Assembly: GCF_037975245.1 (NCBI RefSeq)
Contig: NC_092563.1
Span: forward strand, 8,465,001 to 8,527,000
Length of the DNA stretch: 62,000 nt
Origin: Apostichopus japonicus
Lineage: Eukaryota > Echinodermata > Holothuroidea > Aspidochirotida > Stichopodidae
Direction of reading: 5' to 3'
The notes beneath the pieces were generated by a model, which saw nothing but the letters and a program-made list of their open reading frames with translations, did not search any database and was not told the origin of the DNA. Both the position numbers and the translations under genes were made by a program. Shown in pieces: positions 46,865 to 58,899 of this stretch (position 1 is the first letter of the stretch; every line of letters begins with the position of its first letter).

Positions 46865-46979
46865 CTTACATTGTCAAATTAATATACAGGAGTTCCGTTA
46901 AGTTAGTTTATCCACCAGTGATAACGAATAGAGCAACAAAAATTATAACAATCATCCAAACTAAGCGATCATCGAAATT

Positions 46980-47520
46980 TATTATAGACACCATGTTATT
47001 TGTAGATTCATTCTATAACAAATTTCATCGCTTCCATTGTACTTGCAGGTTGGAATCGCACTTTGACCTAACATTCGGTACCTTAGTGTCTGGCATTAAT
47101 GGCATTAATGGCTGGAACAATAATTACTCTTGGCATTGGTCTCTCTATGATATTACAGAAAAAGACATGACTGCTTGTCGTAAGGAACTCTCTCTGTATC
47201 TTCTGCTATACAAAGTGAGAGAAGAAGATAGGGTAAGAGGGACGGGCCGGGAAAGGGGAAGGGTAGAAGTATTTATAAATATATATTAAGTATTCAATCT
47301 AATATTTGATTTAGAATATTGGAGACGAAACATATTACATGGCAGAACAACATGGGAACCTGTAGGCCTAAGTACAAAATAAACACTTATCGCACAACTA
47401 CTACCACTAACAACTTCATATGTCACTTCGTTGTATTCATACCACAGTGAACCTATCCGTACAAAATTCGGGTGTTCCAGTGATAATGAAGTTATAGTTA
47501 AATTCTTCACCTACAAGTTT
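46980..47520. repeat. ~540-bp duplicated block, first copy
   Basis: Collinear with 56,995-57,535 (shared TTCTATAACAAATTTCATCG, GACGGGCCGGG..AGGGGAAGGG and GGGTGTTCCAGT). A 172-codon ORF (46,771-47,289) crosses its left edge but is interrupted in the second copy. It is therefore probably not a gene. Confidence 0.85.
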
Positions 47521-47534
47521 TCCAGGTCGTAAAC

Positions 47535-47725
47535 TGTACCGATACTGGTTAACTGTATACAACCTTGTTACCATAAACACAATACAGGTTGATAAAGCGT
47601 GGATGGTAATCACAGTGGTGGTTCCCCAGAAAATTTTGTTTTTGAAAATTTTTGAAAATAGTACTTAAACATAATATATTAAATATTGCAATACTCATCT
47701 TTACATGAAATCGGCTATATGTACC
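47535..47725. repeat. Block R, partial copy 3 (rearranged)
   Basis: Contains the CATAAACACAATACAGGTTG segment followed by the ATATTAAATATTGCAATACTC segment, the reverse of their order in complete copies. This indicates rearrangement or joining of two partial copies. Confidence 0.75.
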
Positions 47726-47729
47726 TCCA

Positions 47730-47835
47730 GTGGCGGCGGAACCGGGGGGGGGGGGGCTTGGGGGGCTCAGCCCCCCCAATGAAAAAGTTGAGGGAGCAAA
47801 TGCATGATAAGCCCCCCCCCCAAAAAAAATATTTA
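47730..47835. repeat. Poly-G/poly-C hairpin element
   Basis: GTGGCGGCGGAACC then 13 G (47,744-47,756), then GGGGGGC-TCA-GCCCCCC (47,760-47,776), a perfect 7-bp stem with a 3-nt loop. A run of C follows near 47,813. A related GGCGGAGCGTCC...GGGGCGGATG+C13 block is at 48,119-48,170. Likely an interspersed repeat rather than a gene. Confidence 0.6.
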
Positions 47836-48118
47836 CCAAGGCTCCGAAACGTGCATCAGCCCATTTTTCAACGCATACTTGTCGATCTGTCCGATGCACA
47901 CGTGTACTATTTAGGTGTAATAATTTTAGTAATTGCTGGGGGATCCTCGGCCCGTCCCCTGGCTATAGACCACATTGTCACCCCAACCGCGTCTTCTCGC
48001 CCCGTGAAAAGTGGAAGCAGTGAACGTGAGTATAACGGTAAGCGTAACACAACTTCGTCTAATTAGGCCAATGACTTGCCTCATTTCAGCCAGTTCTCCA
48101 ACATCCCCTTACATAGTG

Positions 48119-48545
48119 GCGGAGCGTCCATATATACAGTCAGGGGCGGATGCCCCCCCCCCCCCGACGGACTCAAATGGACTGCTGGCGCCCTTTTCAG
48201 CTTTTCACTACCTTTTACTTATTCGCGATTATTTACTATTTTATTGCGCTCTCATATACCTATTGACATTTGTCGTTTTCTGTTGGTGTAATTTTCCGAC
48301 AAAATGGCGACGACACCTATTTATTCTCCGTTTATCTGCAAATTAGCAAGGCCCGGAACGGGTCATTTCCTGCAATCTAGGGAGTATCTTTACTCAAAAA
48401 TTGTCTGTAAGCTCCGCGCCAACCTGTGGTGGCGCTTCGCTTAGATAGTGTCGAAAGCGCCCCTACAGACCATTCTTGCCCCCTGTAGCGTCGTTGTTGG
48501 TTAATAGCGCCACCAAATTTGTTCTGCTTAAGAAAAGTGCTAACT
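48119..48545. repeat. GC-rich repeat fragment with C13 and GCTCCGCGCCAACC motif
   Basis: A C13 run at 48,153-48,165. A segment near 48,409-48,460 (GCTCCGCGCCAACCTGTGGT, GGCGCTTCGCTTAGATAGT) recurs at 49,198-49,243 with few changes. Probably parts of one dispersed element. Confidence 0.6.
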
Positions 48546-49189
48546 TTACGATCGATCGCGATCACGGTGTAAATTAATTGAAATTCTGCCCTAGTTGGAT
48601 ATAGTTGGTAAGTAAGGTTTTAAATTTTACTACTTAAGGGTCCCGGGGGCATGCCGGGAGGTGTTTTAGAGTGTGAATTCATGACAAGTGTGTCAACATA
48701 TCATCTTAAATTATACGGCAAATGCCAGCTACATCTAGTGTATCCTAACTTAGCTTCTGTGTATGCTTTTCACTAAGCCTAATGTACGCATGGCACACTC
48801 ACGGGTGTTAGATTAACTTTGTATGTTTGTTTTCTTTAGTAAACCTCTCGACCAGTTGAAATAGTCTACGATCCTATGTTGGAGAAAGAGAGAGTTGCAA
48901 CAACAACATGAGCGCAGAAATACAACGAGCCACGTGTTTCGTGCATTTCTTTATGTCTTGAGTCTACACCCCCCTACACTCAAAACCGTCTTTGCGAGTA
49001 CACTACGAGTAATAGCTACTCTCTTAAAAAACCATCGAATATACAAATTACAATGTTTTTACAGACTTTTACATGCAATCTGAGAAATTGCAGGCTTGAG
49101 ACCCACATTTTAGGGCTAGGTATTCGCAGCATAAAACACTCGGAAAGTGCCGTTTCCGGCCATCAAGAGGTTTGAAAAAACCCAAAATT

Positions 49190-49440
49190 TTCTTGTACGC
49201 TCCGCGCCAACCGATGGTGGCGCTCCGCTTAGATAGTCTCCACACGTTAGCCCCCACAATAATTTTCCCTTTCCGCCGCGTCTGTGTACCTCTTTGTTAT
49301 TGCTGCCGTATTAACGGTTTTCTTATAGACAGAAACCACCAAAGACTGGTTAACTGTATACAAACTTGTTACCATAAACACAATACGGTTGATGAAGCGT
49401 GGACGGTAATTACAGTGGTGGTTCTCCAGAAAAATTTATA
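49190..49440. repeat. Repeat fragment joined to block R partial copy 4
   Basis: The GCTCCGCGCCAACC element (49,198-49,243) is followed by the right half of block R (49,275-49,440) without its CCGGTTCCGG half. Confidence 0.75.
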
Positions 49441-50430
49441 AGTTAGAATTCGTTCCCAATACAATTACTGGTACGTGGTTAAGAGCACTATGAATGAACT
49501 CTTTGCTTTTATCGGTGCCAACGCGAATATATCAAAGGAAAAGAAGACGAAATAAAAAAAAAACTCACAAATACATTTCCATATGAACTATTGACTGCCT
49601 GCCTTTTTCTTTTGGCAGAAGAGCCAAAAACACGTAAACAGCCAATATGACGTACTTGTTGTGACCATCAAAATTTACACCCAGAAGGCACATCGCACAT
49701 GCTGACAACAATACGCTTTTCAGTGTTTTGAAGGTCACTCGCGCCATCTTAATACACCCAAAACAATAACTAGTGCAGATTGTGCATACGTTACACCTCT
49801 GACCCATCGTAGCACCGGTTCCGGGCCAGTGAGTCGGGATGTCAATCCTGCGTTGACCATGCGTTCATGAGACGGAACCTGCAAAAATGACAGAAAATTG
49901 CTATTAGAATCATTGTCTCGTTGGAGACGATCTTTTACCGAAGTGATCGAGAGCTATTTGCGGCCTCGTCCGTCCCTTGGAAATTACTCATAGTATTTAA
50001 ACAAAATTTATTAAATATTGCAATACTCATCTTTACATGAAATCGGCTATATGTACCGTTTTGTTATTGCTGTCATATTTAAGGTTTTCTTATAGACAGA
50101 AACGTGAAAAGACTAGTTAACTGTATAAAAACTTGTTACCATAAACACAATACAGGTTGATAAAGCATGGACGGTAATCACAGTAGTGGTTCCCCAGAAA
50201 ATGTTGTTCTGTCCCTTTCGTTTTACTTCTACATGCCCAGAACAAAAGTCGTTGCAAGCTTCTGATAAGAAATGGTGGTGAGGGAATATTGTAGCTAACC
50301 CTCTTTGAAGCCGTGTTTATAAGGTTCGTTTAATTCACAATAACCATTTAATCAGTTGCTAAGCGGCGGTGCTCTCTTATGGTTCAATGGATAAGCTGAC
50401 AATATAGTCTGAGGAAAGAGTAAAGGAGAG
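49436..50430. repeat. ~1-kb duplicated unit including block R, first copy
   Basis: Collinear with 51,706-52,600 at an offset of about 2.27 kb. The left half (49,436-49,800) is shared only by this pair. The right half is block R, also found in the segmental duplication. A minus-strand ORF (49,565-49,807) is shared by the pair but its differences are mostly amino-acid-changing, so coding is not supported. Confidence 0.88.
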
Positions 50431-51063
50431 ATATTGCTAAATGGTATAGTCCAGCTTTCGAGATATTCAGCTTTCAAAACTAAGCTAAATCTCTGGAATG
50501 CTCTTTTAGGATAACTTAGTCCAAAATAAGGCGCTATATGTAACAGTTAATAATTTTCTTTTAAATCAAATTACTGAAGACTTAAACAAATAAAACGTGT
50601 TCTTCTAACATAATATAAACAGCAGAGCATGGATGACCTGTCCTCTATATTGGAATGCATATACTATGTTATTTGAGGTTACAAATGTCTTTGGCCTATA
50701 TATTTTGTATATTGCATTTTGTGATGAATCTGAGCAGGGACTACCTGATCCGAGGAACTGAGTCCTACACTTGGGTATTATACTATATAATCCAGTCACT
50801 TTAATTGATGAACCTCAGATGTTTAAAAGGTCATTTCTCCAAAATTTAAAGGTCTTTATATTAACAACATAAACTGATCGAAGTGGTTTTTCATGGTCTA
50901 CAACATAGGGCATAAAGTCACCATTTTTTTGGTATAATTCACGACATGAAACAACGTATAAGAGTATTCAGTGCTTGAGACAACTTCATGCCGTGCTTTG
51001 GAATAATGAGCCACTACAAGACTAAACAAGTGTAATAATGATGTCAAACATTTCATTTTCTCC

Positions 51064-51520
51064 CTTAGTTACATCTTGTTCAACGAAGAAATCTGTCAAA
51101 ATGGTGAGCATATTTTCTTGAGAAAACTGAAGAACCTCAGAGTGGATAAAACAGTCATGACATTGTTCTATAATTCCCTCATTCAAAGTGTTTTTATGTA
51201 TAACATAATGTGTTACTTTGCCAATGCTACATTGCCAATGTTACAAGAATCGACGTAAAGATGCTTGAGCAATCTAGGATAGTTGCTCAGCGGGTAATCG
51301 GTGTTCACCTTCCTTCGTTAGAATGCTTGTATCATGAGAGGGTCTGCAATAAAGTGAAACAAATCATGCAAGATCCAACACACCTTGTTTGAACATGTAC
51401 AACCGCTCTGGACTGCGTTTGTGCCCACCACGTACACCTAGGGCCCGCTACAGATACTCAATGGGTCTAATTCTATCCATATATTCAATCACAAGTGAGA
51501 AGATAAGTTTCTTATTTGTA
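51064..51520 (+). pseudogene. 3' end of a decayed LINE (Rex1/CR1-like)
   Basis: Coding traces give the region after RT: LRKLKNLRVDKTVMTLFYNS at about 51,119-51,178, QSVFMYNIMCYFANATLPML near 51,185-51,244, then RVIGVHLPSLECLYHERV near 51,294 and a QIMQDPTHLV ending at 51,391. The next frame reads SGLRLCPPRTPRARYRYSM. Such post-RT sequence, with its conserved downstream Arg-rich R.RL/RYR block, is typical of Rex1/CR1-group elements. The RT core is absent and there is at least one stop between segments. Confidence 0.65.
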
Positions 51521-51705
51521 GGACTTGTTGTATATATGTTTGTATTACTGTATGTGTATCGAAGTCTCTTAATACATAAACTATTGCATTTGTTTCGTTT
51601 ATGACCTGTGTAAGCCGAATTTCCGAATGTGGACAATAATCGAAGTCAATTCAATAACCTCTATATTTCACACGCCCACACACACGCACCCAAATAGATT
51701 GTGCT

Positions 51706-52600
51706 ATGTTTAAGTTAGAATTTGTTCCCAATACAATCACTGGTACGTGGTAAAGAGCACTATGAATGAACTCTTTGCTTTTATCAGTGCCAACGAGAAT
51801 TTATCAAAGGAAAAGAAGACGAAAGAAAAAAAACTAACAAATACATTGCCATATGAACTATTGACTGCCGGCCATTTCCTTTTGGCAGAAGAGCCAAAAA
51901 CACGTAAACAGCCAATATGACGTACTTGTTGTGACCATAAATATTTACACCCAGAAGCCACATCGCACATGCTGACAACAATACGCTTTTCAGTGTTTTG
52001 AAGGTCACTCGAACCATCTTGATACACCTAAAACAATGACTAGTGCAGATTGTGCCTACGTTACACCTCTGACCCATCGTAGCACCGGTTCCGGGCCAGT
52101 GAGTCGGTATGTCAATCCTGCGTTGACCATGCGTTCATGAGACGGAACCTGCAAAAATGACAAAAAATTACTATTAGAACCATTGTCCCGTTGGAGACAA
52201 TCTTTTACCGAAGTGATCGAGAGCTATTTGCGGGCTCATCCGTCCCTTAAAAATACTCATAGTATTTAAACATGATATATTAAATATTGCAATACTCATC
52301 TTTACATGAAATCGGCTATATGTACCTCTTTGTTATTGCTGTCATATTAACGGTTTTCTTATAGACTGAAACGTAAAAAGACTGGTTAACTGTATACAAA
52401 CTTGTTACCATAAACACAATACAGGTTGATAAAGCGTGGACGGTAATCACTGTGGTGGTTCCCCAGAAAATGTTGTTCTGTCCCTTTCATTTTACTTCTA
52501 CATGCCCAGAACAAAAGTCATTGCAAGCTTCTGGTAAGAAATGGTGGTGAGGGAATATAGTAGATAACCCCCCGTTGAACCCGTCTTTGTTAGGTTAGTT
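51706..52600. repeat. ~0.9-kb duplicated unit including block R, second copy
   Basis: Partner of 49,436-50,430. It carries CCATCGTAGCACCGGTTCCG near 52,074 and AAAGCGTGGACGGTAATCAC near 52,431. Confidence 0.88.
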
Positions 52601-52789
52601 TTATATTAGCCATTTTTTATCAGTTGCTTTTTTTCAAGCAACTATTCTCTCTTATGGTTTAAATGGTTTAAATGGAGGTATGAATGAAGGTATGGGTGTG
52701 AATTATGGGTGGGTGTGCGTGTTTGTGCATGTGTGTGAATGCACCTTTGTGCGTGTGTATTTGGCAATTGCTGGTATACACTTCAGCCT

Positions 52790-53105
52790 AGCTCGTACAG
52801 GGACAACACCCTCCTTGCTAATTTTACACTTTCCGAGTGTTGAAAATCTAACACCTCGCTGGTGTTGAATTTATCAAATCTTGCAGGTGTCATTGTCACA
52901 CCCAGTCTCCTAAATTTAGCTCTTCAAAGGTGTTTATTACTCAGTTGATGGGAGCGCTGAAGTAACACCACATGTCTGGCTATTCTTACACTTTTTGCGT
53001 GTTGAATATAGCCAACACCTTACAGATGTTCAATTGACACTTGCAGGTGAAATTGCAAACCCCTATCCCATAAATATAACACTTACACTCAAAAAACGTT
53101 TTACA
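52790..53105. repeat. Array of short ACACn/nGTGT palindromes
   Basis: Several short imperfect inverted repeats follow one another: ACACTTTCCGAGTGTTG, AACACCTCGCTGGTGTTG, ACACTTTTTGCGTGTTG and CAACACCTTACAGATGTTC, then a partial ACACTTGCAGGTG. They are spaced about 20-110 bp apart. Might be part of a non-autonomous DNA transposon. Terminal repeats were not identified. Confidence 0.55.
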
Positions 53106-53582
53106 CAGGGTAAACAAAATTTTCATGTCAAATAAGAACACTAAAAAATTTAAGTAAAAATTACTTAACTGCTGGTTCTAAAGTTTAACATGTTTATTAT
53201 GTAACGCAAATACAATACTGTTATGTAAAATTTTTCCAGAGAAGTTTACATAGCACCCGTTTAGTAAATATTTTATACAGGTTTTAGGTTAATTATTACC
53301 TAGTAATTAGGCAAACAATATATGGATGCATGTTTGAATCGCTCACAGCAGAAAGGTACATTTAAGAGAGAGCAAAAAGCAATGACAACACAAACAATTC
53401 AGAATGTGCGATTTTCAGCAATAAAACACCCTACAACCTTCCTATTCCAGAGGTACATAGGCCTATATTATATCCAATTAAATGTAAAATGAACAATTTA
53501 GGCTATAAAAGTACTGTGTGGTGGAATTAAGTCAACTTAAAAGTGCCAACATTTTCAATTGCTACAGTTCAGTTACTTGGTG

Positions 53583-53588
53583 TTTATT
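53583..53588 (-). terminator. Candidate poly(A) signal of the minus-strand gene
   Basis: TTTATT on the plus strand reads AATAAA on the minus strand. It lies after the tandem 3'-end units and about 300 bp past the stop codon of the SAMD3-like gene. Confidence 0.35.
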
Positions 53589-53594
53589 GTTTGC

Positions 53595-53930
53595 GCATGC
53601 CTTTTGGTATTTCAGATTAAACACAAAGAAACAACTCTTCCCAAAGTCAATTTCAAATATGCAACAACTTTAGAAACATTCTGATCCATGGGATGAGAAA
53701 ACATGGAGTGCTGTGTATGATGACTGCTACACTACAGTGACTATGTATTTGTTGTTGGCAAATGCCTTTTGGTATTCCAGATTAAACACAATAAACAACT
53801 CTTCCCAAAGTCAATTTCAAATAGGCAACAACTTTAGATATATGCTGATCCGTGGGATGAGAAAACGTGGAGTGCTGTCTCTGATGACTGCTACACTGCA
53901 GTTATTTTGTCTTTTTTGTTGGCACGGTAA
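53595..53930 (-). repeat. 165-bp tandem units derived from the gene's 3' end
   Basis: GCCTTTTGGTAT occurs at 53,599 and 53,764, and the units match over ~165 bp. A third, partial match covers the final codons and stop of the gene at 53,891-54,050. On the minus strand each unit reads like the end of the protein (FNLEYQKAFANNK...TVV then stop) plus 3' UTR. The C-terminal coding end thus appears duplicated in tandem. Confidence 0.7.
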
Positions 53931-55146
53931 GCATAAAAATCTCGAATCTGGTTGCACTTCACACCACCAGGCAACTGGTAGACAACTTTTTGGAAAAATT
54001 CCCAGTCACCGAAACTTGCAATTTGGTATAATTCAGATTTAACACATAGAATGATTTGAAGCAACATCAATGGCTTCATAAATGTCCTCTGGGGTAGGGC
54101 ATGTCTCTCGATGATCAAATATGACTGCTGAGGATGTATTTTGCTTCCTCCAAGAAGTAACACATATTGCTGAGGTCTTTCTGGAATCTTTTGCAAATAG
54201 AATTCCAAGTTGATGCTACCTAAGTAACAACAAAGAAAAGAAAAGAAAATTCCCATCATAATGAAGTTGTGTTAAAACCTTCTTGGAGCATAAGCAGTTA
54301 CTTACATGTACCCCTCACAAAACATTGACATTCCCTAAAGAAAATGCACACAATTTAATCAGTTGTGGTTCTCTTCTTCAAGCACGTTTCAAACTAGAAA
54401 GCCAGATGGCCTATAGTGATTCCTTGTCAAAACAGGAACTTGCATTAAACTTTCATAAGACAATGTAGGCAACTTTTACAACCAATGCATCATGTTAACA
54501 ATGCTTAAAACAATGCTCACTCCCATTGTATGCAATTGTGTAGATGGCTATGAACTATAACAGCTAGATCACTTCCATAATATTGCTAAATTATAGTTGG
54601 GCCTAGGTCTAAAAGTATCACCGATCCACATCAGCTTCGGCCTACTTGCTACAACTTACAAGCTAAAATGGCAAATAAGTGGTAATTATATATTGTATTG
54701 CATGAATATATATTTATCCCTTATTAAACATAGTACCAGCGTAACTATAGGCCCATGCCCGATGCTATTAAAAATGCATTGCCTTGAAATAGCCTAAGTT
54801 TATCCTACTAGCACTAGGTTACATAAAAGGCCTAGACCAAAGTGCTCCGTCCGTCCGTAGGCAATTCCGTTTAATGTTTACTTGTATGTAGGCTACATTG
54901 ATTCGTTGACAATTATGAGTTGACTATGACAAATAGCACCTAGCCTATTATATTAACTTATCGTATGACTTTAACGTAAGGTCTACGTAACGCAAGCGAT
55001 TCAAATGCATTCGTCTACCCAATTAAGGCGTGGGTCTCTAAGCATTTCTCGTTCTTGTCACGTTCACTTACATAATATCAAAACATACCTCCGAATTTTT
55101 CAATCAATTCTTCCAGGCCCCAGTCTCCTATAACGTCATTTTCCAT
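53891..55146 (-). CDS. Compact two-exon gene, SAMD3-like C-terminus behind a SAM-like start
   Basis: Exon 1, 55,146 to 55,089: ATG then MENDVIGDWGLEELIEKFG, which resembles the first helix of SAM domains. The donor is TTCGGAG|GTATGT. Exon 2, 54,219 to 53,891: acceptor TTGTTGTTACTTAG. It codes GSINLEFYLQKIPERPQQYV, then LLLGG, YLIIERHALPQRT and DWEFFQKVVYQLPGGVK, and ends ITAV-stop. Phases match (1/1), giving a protein of about 128 residues. The C-terminal part resembles SAMD3-like and related uncharacterised animal proteins, which are normally several hundred residues with the middle missing here (from memory). It could be a genuine mini-protein or a deleted paralog. A TATA box lies 55 bp upstream. 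Confidence 0.5.
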
Positions 55147-55200
55147 GCCATTGTAGCTCGTTATCGCACACTGAGTACGTAACGTTATGTGGCTTGCACG

Positions 55201-55206
55201 TTTATA
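55201..55206 (-). promoter_or_regulatory. TATA box of the minus-strand gene
   Basis: TTTATA on the plus strand reads TATAAA on the minus strand, 55 bp upstream of the ATG at 55,146. This leaves room for a start near 55,175 (CTCAGTG initiator-like) and a ~30-nt leader. Confidence 0.45.
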
Positions 55207-55461
55207 TGGTCGTGGTTACTATAGTACATTTAGTAACGATAAATGTTTTCAGTGGTTTAAACACTTAACTTGCACTAAGAATCCAGCTGATGGGAGGTTT
55301 GACCAATCGGAATGCTCGAACTGAAAGTACACTTTCTGCAGGTGTTAAAAATCCACGCTACATAAATTATGTAACCCTACTCAGGGTCAGAGTAACCCTT
55401 CAGGTGAAGGGTGAACGGTTACACCTGGAAAGTGTTCAAATTCAATACTCCATTTTTTTGC

Positions 55462-55629
<168 letters not shown>

Positions 55630-56216
55630 TATGATAGCCTTGTGCATTGTACAGTTTTATACAATTTGATGTAGGTCAGAATTCATTATGAAACAACACT
55701 GTGTAAATACGAAAATTTCTAATAGAAAACTGCAGTAGCTGGTAAATATGGCTATGACTTCTCTATAATGAGTGTATTGCAATTTCACGTCCGATTCGAA
55801 GCACTCGTATCGACATCATGAGCATTAATAAAATGTTTCTATCAGATATAGGTTTCGAAATGTACACACTGTCAGTAGGAGTGTTGTGAAGCATGATATA
55901 GGGAGGACAGTATTGAGTGATATAAGCATTAGAACGTTGTCACAGCTGTTTGTAGTAAATTGTATAGAAACATTGAATTATTCAAATACATGAAGATAGC
56001 TGATCGGTGGAACCGGTGGAGTATTTTTATTCGTCAAATCGTTCAGATTAATAAATTCTGGTTATTTCTTTGCAATGAAAACTTCCTCTTACATTATTTT
56101 CTAGCATAGTCGTGTGGTTCTTAATCGTAATAGATTCATACTACTGAGCTACCCGTACAAGAGGCAGATTGGAATTCTAGTAAAGATAAAGATACTAGTC
56201 CAAGAAAAAATACCCA

Positions 56217-56822
56217 TACTCGTCCCTGTGTCTTGTACTGAGAGAAATTCTAAGTGTACTCGTATCCATGTTATTGTACTCGTACTCATGGTGTTCTACT
56301 GATGCTGTTGTACTCGTACCCATGGTGTAGTAATATCACTCACGGTGTTGTAATCGACTCACGGTGATGTACTAGTACTCACTGTGTTGTACTCATACTC
56401 ATGTTGTTCTATTGTATCCTTGCGTCGTACTTGTACTCACGATGTTGTACTTTGCACTCGTGGTGGTTTACTCGCACTCGTGGTGTTGTAACAGACTCAT
56501 ATTGTTATACCCGTACACATGATGTTGTACTCGTACCCGTGTTGTTGTATCCATAGCCCATGGTGTTGTATTCGTATTGCTGCTGTTGTACCCGTACTCA
56601 TGGAATTGTATTCACACGCATGGTGTTGTCCTTGAGATGTTGTACTCGTACTCGTAATGTTGTACTTGTGGTGTTGTACTCGCACTCGTGGTGTTGTGCT
56701 CGTATTCGTGGTGTTGTACTCGTACTCATGCTGTTGTACTCGCACTCATGTTGTAGTACTCGCACTTATGGTGTATTACTCGTACTCATGGTGTTGTACT
56801 CATGGCTCTGTTGTAGTATTTT
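56217..56822 (+). repeat. 20-bp minisatellite
   Basis: Tandem variants of GTGTTGTACTCGTACTCATG. In the clean portion (56,640-56,810) the period is exactly 20 bp, so frames rotate each unit and the overlapping ORFs are not genes. Confidence 0.92.
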
Positions 56823-56994
56823 TGTTGTGTATCTTTGAAATTAACATTGGATATGTTCTCGTTCTTTCGTTCGTTAGGTGACCCAGCTCCGAACTAATCA
56901 TACGGTATAAATATAGTGACCTGTCTCGGCGAGTTATTGCCCCAGTGAACGCATCTGTCACTCAACGTTTAATGTTGCAGTTCTTTGCATCGAC

Positions 56995-57535
56995 ATTTAT
57001 GATAGACATCCTTTTATTTGTAGAGTCATTCTATAACAAATTTCATCGCTTCCATTGTACTTGCAGGTTGGAATCGCACTTTGACCCAACATTCGGTAGG
57101 CTACCTTAGTTTCTGGCATTAATGGCTGGAACAATAAATACCCTTGGTATTGGTTTCTCTATGATATTACGGAAAAAGACATGACTGCATGTGGTAAAGA
57201 ACTCTCTCTGTATCTTCTGATATACAAAGTGAGGGTAGAAGATAGGGTAAGAGGGACGGGCCGGGGAGGGGGAAGGGTAGAAGTATTTATAAATACATAT
57301 TAAGTATATTCAATCTAATATTTGATTTAGAATATTGGAGACGAACCATATTACCATGGCAGAACAACATTGGTAACTATAAGCCTACATACAAAAAACA
57401 AAACATTCTCGCAAAACTACTACCACTAAAAACTTCAAATGTCACTTTGTTGTAATCATACCACAGTGAACCTATGGGTTCAAATTCCGGGTGTTCCAGT
57501 TATGATGAAGTTATAGTTTAATTCTTCGAAATAAA
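56995..57535. repeat. ~540-bp duplicated block, second copy
   Basis: Partner of 46,980-47,520, with small indels that break the ORF seen in the first copy. Confidence 0.85.
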
Positions 57536-57539
57536 ATAG

Positions 57540-58885
57540 AACTGTTAGCAAACTGCATATCCACTAGAGAGCCTGTGTAAGAGAAGACTGTAATATTTTA
57601 AAAGAATATTGTTTTTACTATTACAGTCTGATTGGTCATTCATTTTATTATAGCTATCTCAGTTGACATAGCAGCTATTGCCACGGTATAAGATAATGTT
57701 TCTAAGTAGCGATTTTGGGAGTCACCCATGATGGGACGACCGAGTACATCTTTTACCTATCAGGAGGTGAACATCTATATAGTACAATGTTGTCACTTAT
57801 GGAACAACTGTGTTTTAAGCTAAATATTTTAAAGATTATATCAATATCCTATTAATAATTATAAACCTCGAATATCAGCTCTAAACTTAAAAGTCATAAA
57901 TACAAATATCTGTTTACCTTTCAATCCTTACTATGACAGAACAATATCAAGGCACCTCCCTTTAATTATAGAGAAAACACACACCAAGCTTGAGGTTGTT
58001 ATTTCACTGTGACACTCCATTTTGTTCAATCCCTTATGTTAATACCCCACCATCTCAGTTGTCATATTTCATGTACATTTAGTCCGCAAAGAACAATGAC
58101 CCATCACCATCTACACGCCAATGCAAATAAATATACTTTCTATGTTCCAGCTTCTAGATTGAATTACTGGTTCCTGCTGATTGAGTCCTCAAATGTCTTT
58201 GAATCTTATCAACCCAGATTACGAATCAGATATCCATCACCCTCCGTAACATTTTTGGTGACATTACTAGTGAATCTGCATCTGAAATTTCAAGAAGAAT
58301 TTTTTTTACTCTTAGTCTTTAATCAAACAGTTCTATCCTGTAAACTTTATTTATGTATTATTCACAATATACTAAATGGTAGTGCACAGAACAGCCCTTT
58401 ACATTATAATTAGACGAAGATTTCAGCCTACGCATAGGAAAAACACTTTTGAATCCATTTATTGACTGCCTGTTGTTTGTTTTTGAATCATTCAAGTAAA
58501 GCATTACTGCATAAGAAATTTGTGTATGACATGATAGGAGTCCTATCCATAAAACAGGCATTTTCTAATGTAATATCAGCTACATATCCATCTTAATCAT
58601 GTGACAGAAACTTTTCAGTGCTTCTAAAAGTCCTTTGCAAGTAGTACTGCGCATACATTTGCACAAGCTTACTGGGTGCACAGCAACATGTACTGAACGC
58701 AACTGTAAAATCACATAAATACTTAGACCGAAATCCAGCCTACTTAAGTACCACATCTAAACTGGAGTCTGGCACAAAGGAGACTGCAGCCATCGTTTCA
58801 GACCAAATTTTGCAGCTTCGTGTCAAGAGTGTAACCGTATTTGAAATCGGAAGTGGGTGGGGGGGGGGCGGCCTTGATATTACAC
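57540..58885. other. Stretch without a recognised gene
   Basis: Includes a 134-codon ORF (58,009-58,413) without recognisable motifs; it could be upstream sequence of the LINE relic that follows. A G11 tract is at about 58,858-58,868. Confidence 0.4.
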
Positions 58886-58899
58886 ATACTAGTAACACC

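Noticed and set aside
46771-47289. 172-codon ORF
   Set aside because: It crosses repeat boundaries, and the second copy of the block (56,995-57,535) is interrupted by indels and stops.
49565-52077. A minus-strand ORF present in two copies (49,565-49,807 and 51,784-52,077) with a possible membrane helix
   Set aside because: Both lie in a duplicated repeat unit. Differences are mostly amino-acid-changing, the end differs, and there is no splice or promoter context.
54283-54330. 29-nt middle exon of the minus-strand gene (acceptor TTTTCTTTAG, donor CAT|GTAAGT)
   Set aside because: Including it in phase introduces a TGA stop, whereas skipping it joins exons 1 and 2 in frame.
56497-56881. ORFs on both strands with Val/Leu/Tyr or Thr/Ser repeats
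   Set aside because: Artefacts of the 20-bp minisatellite, whose period is not a multiple of three.
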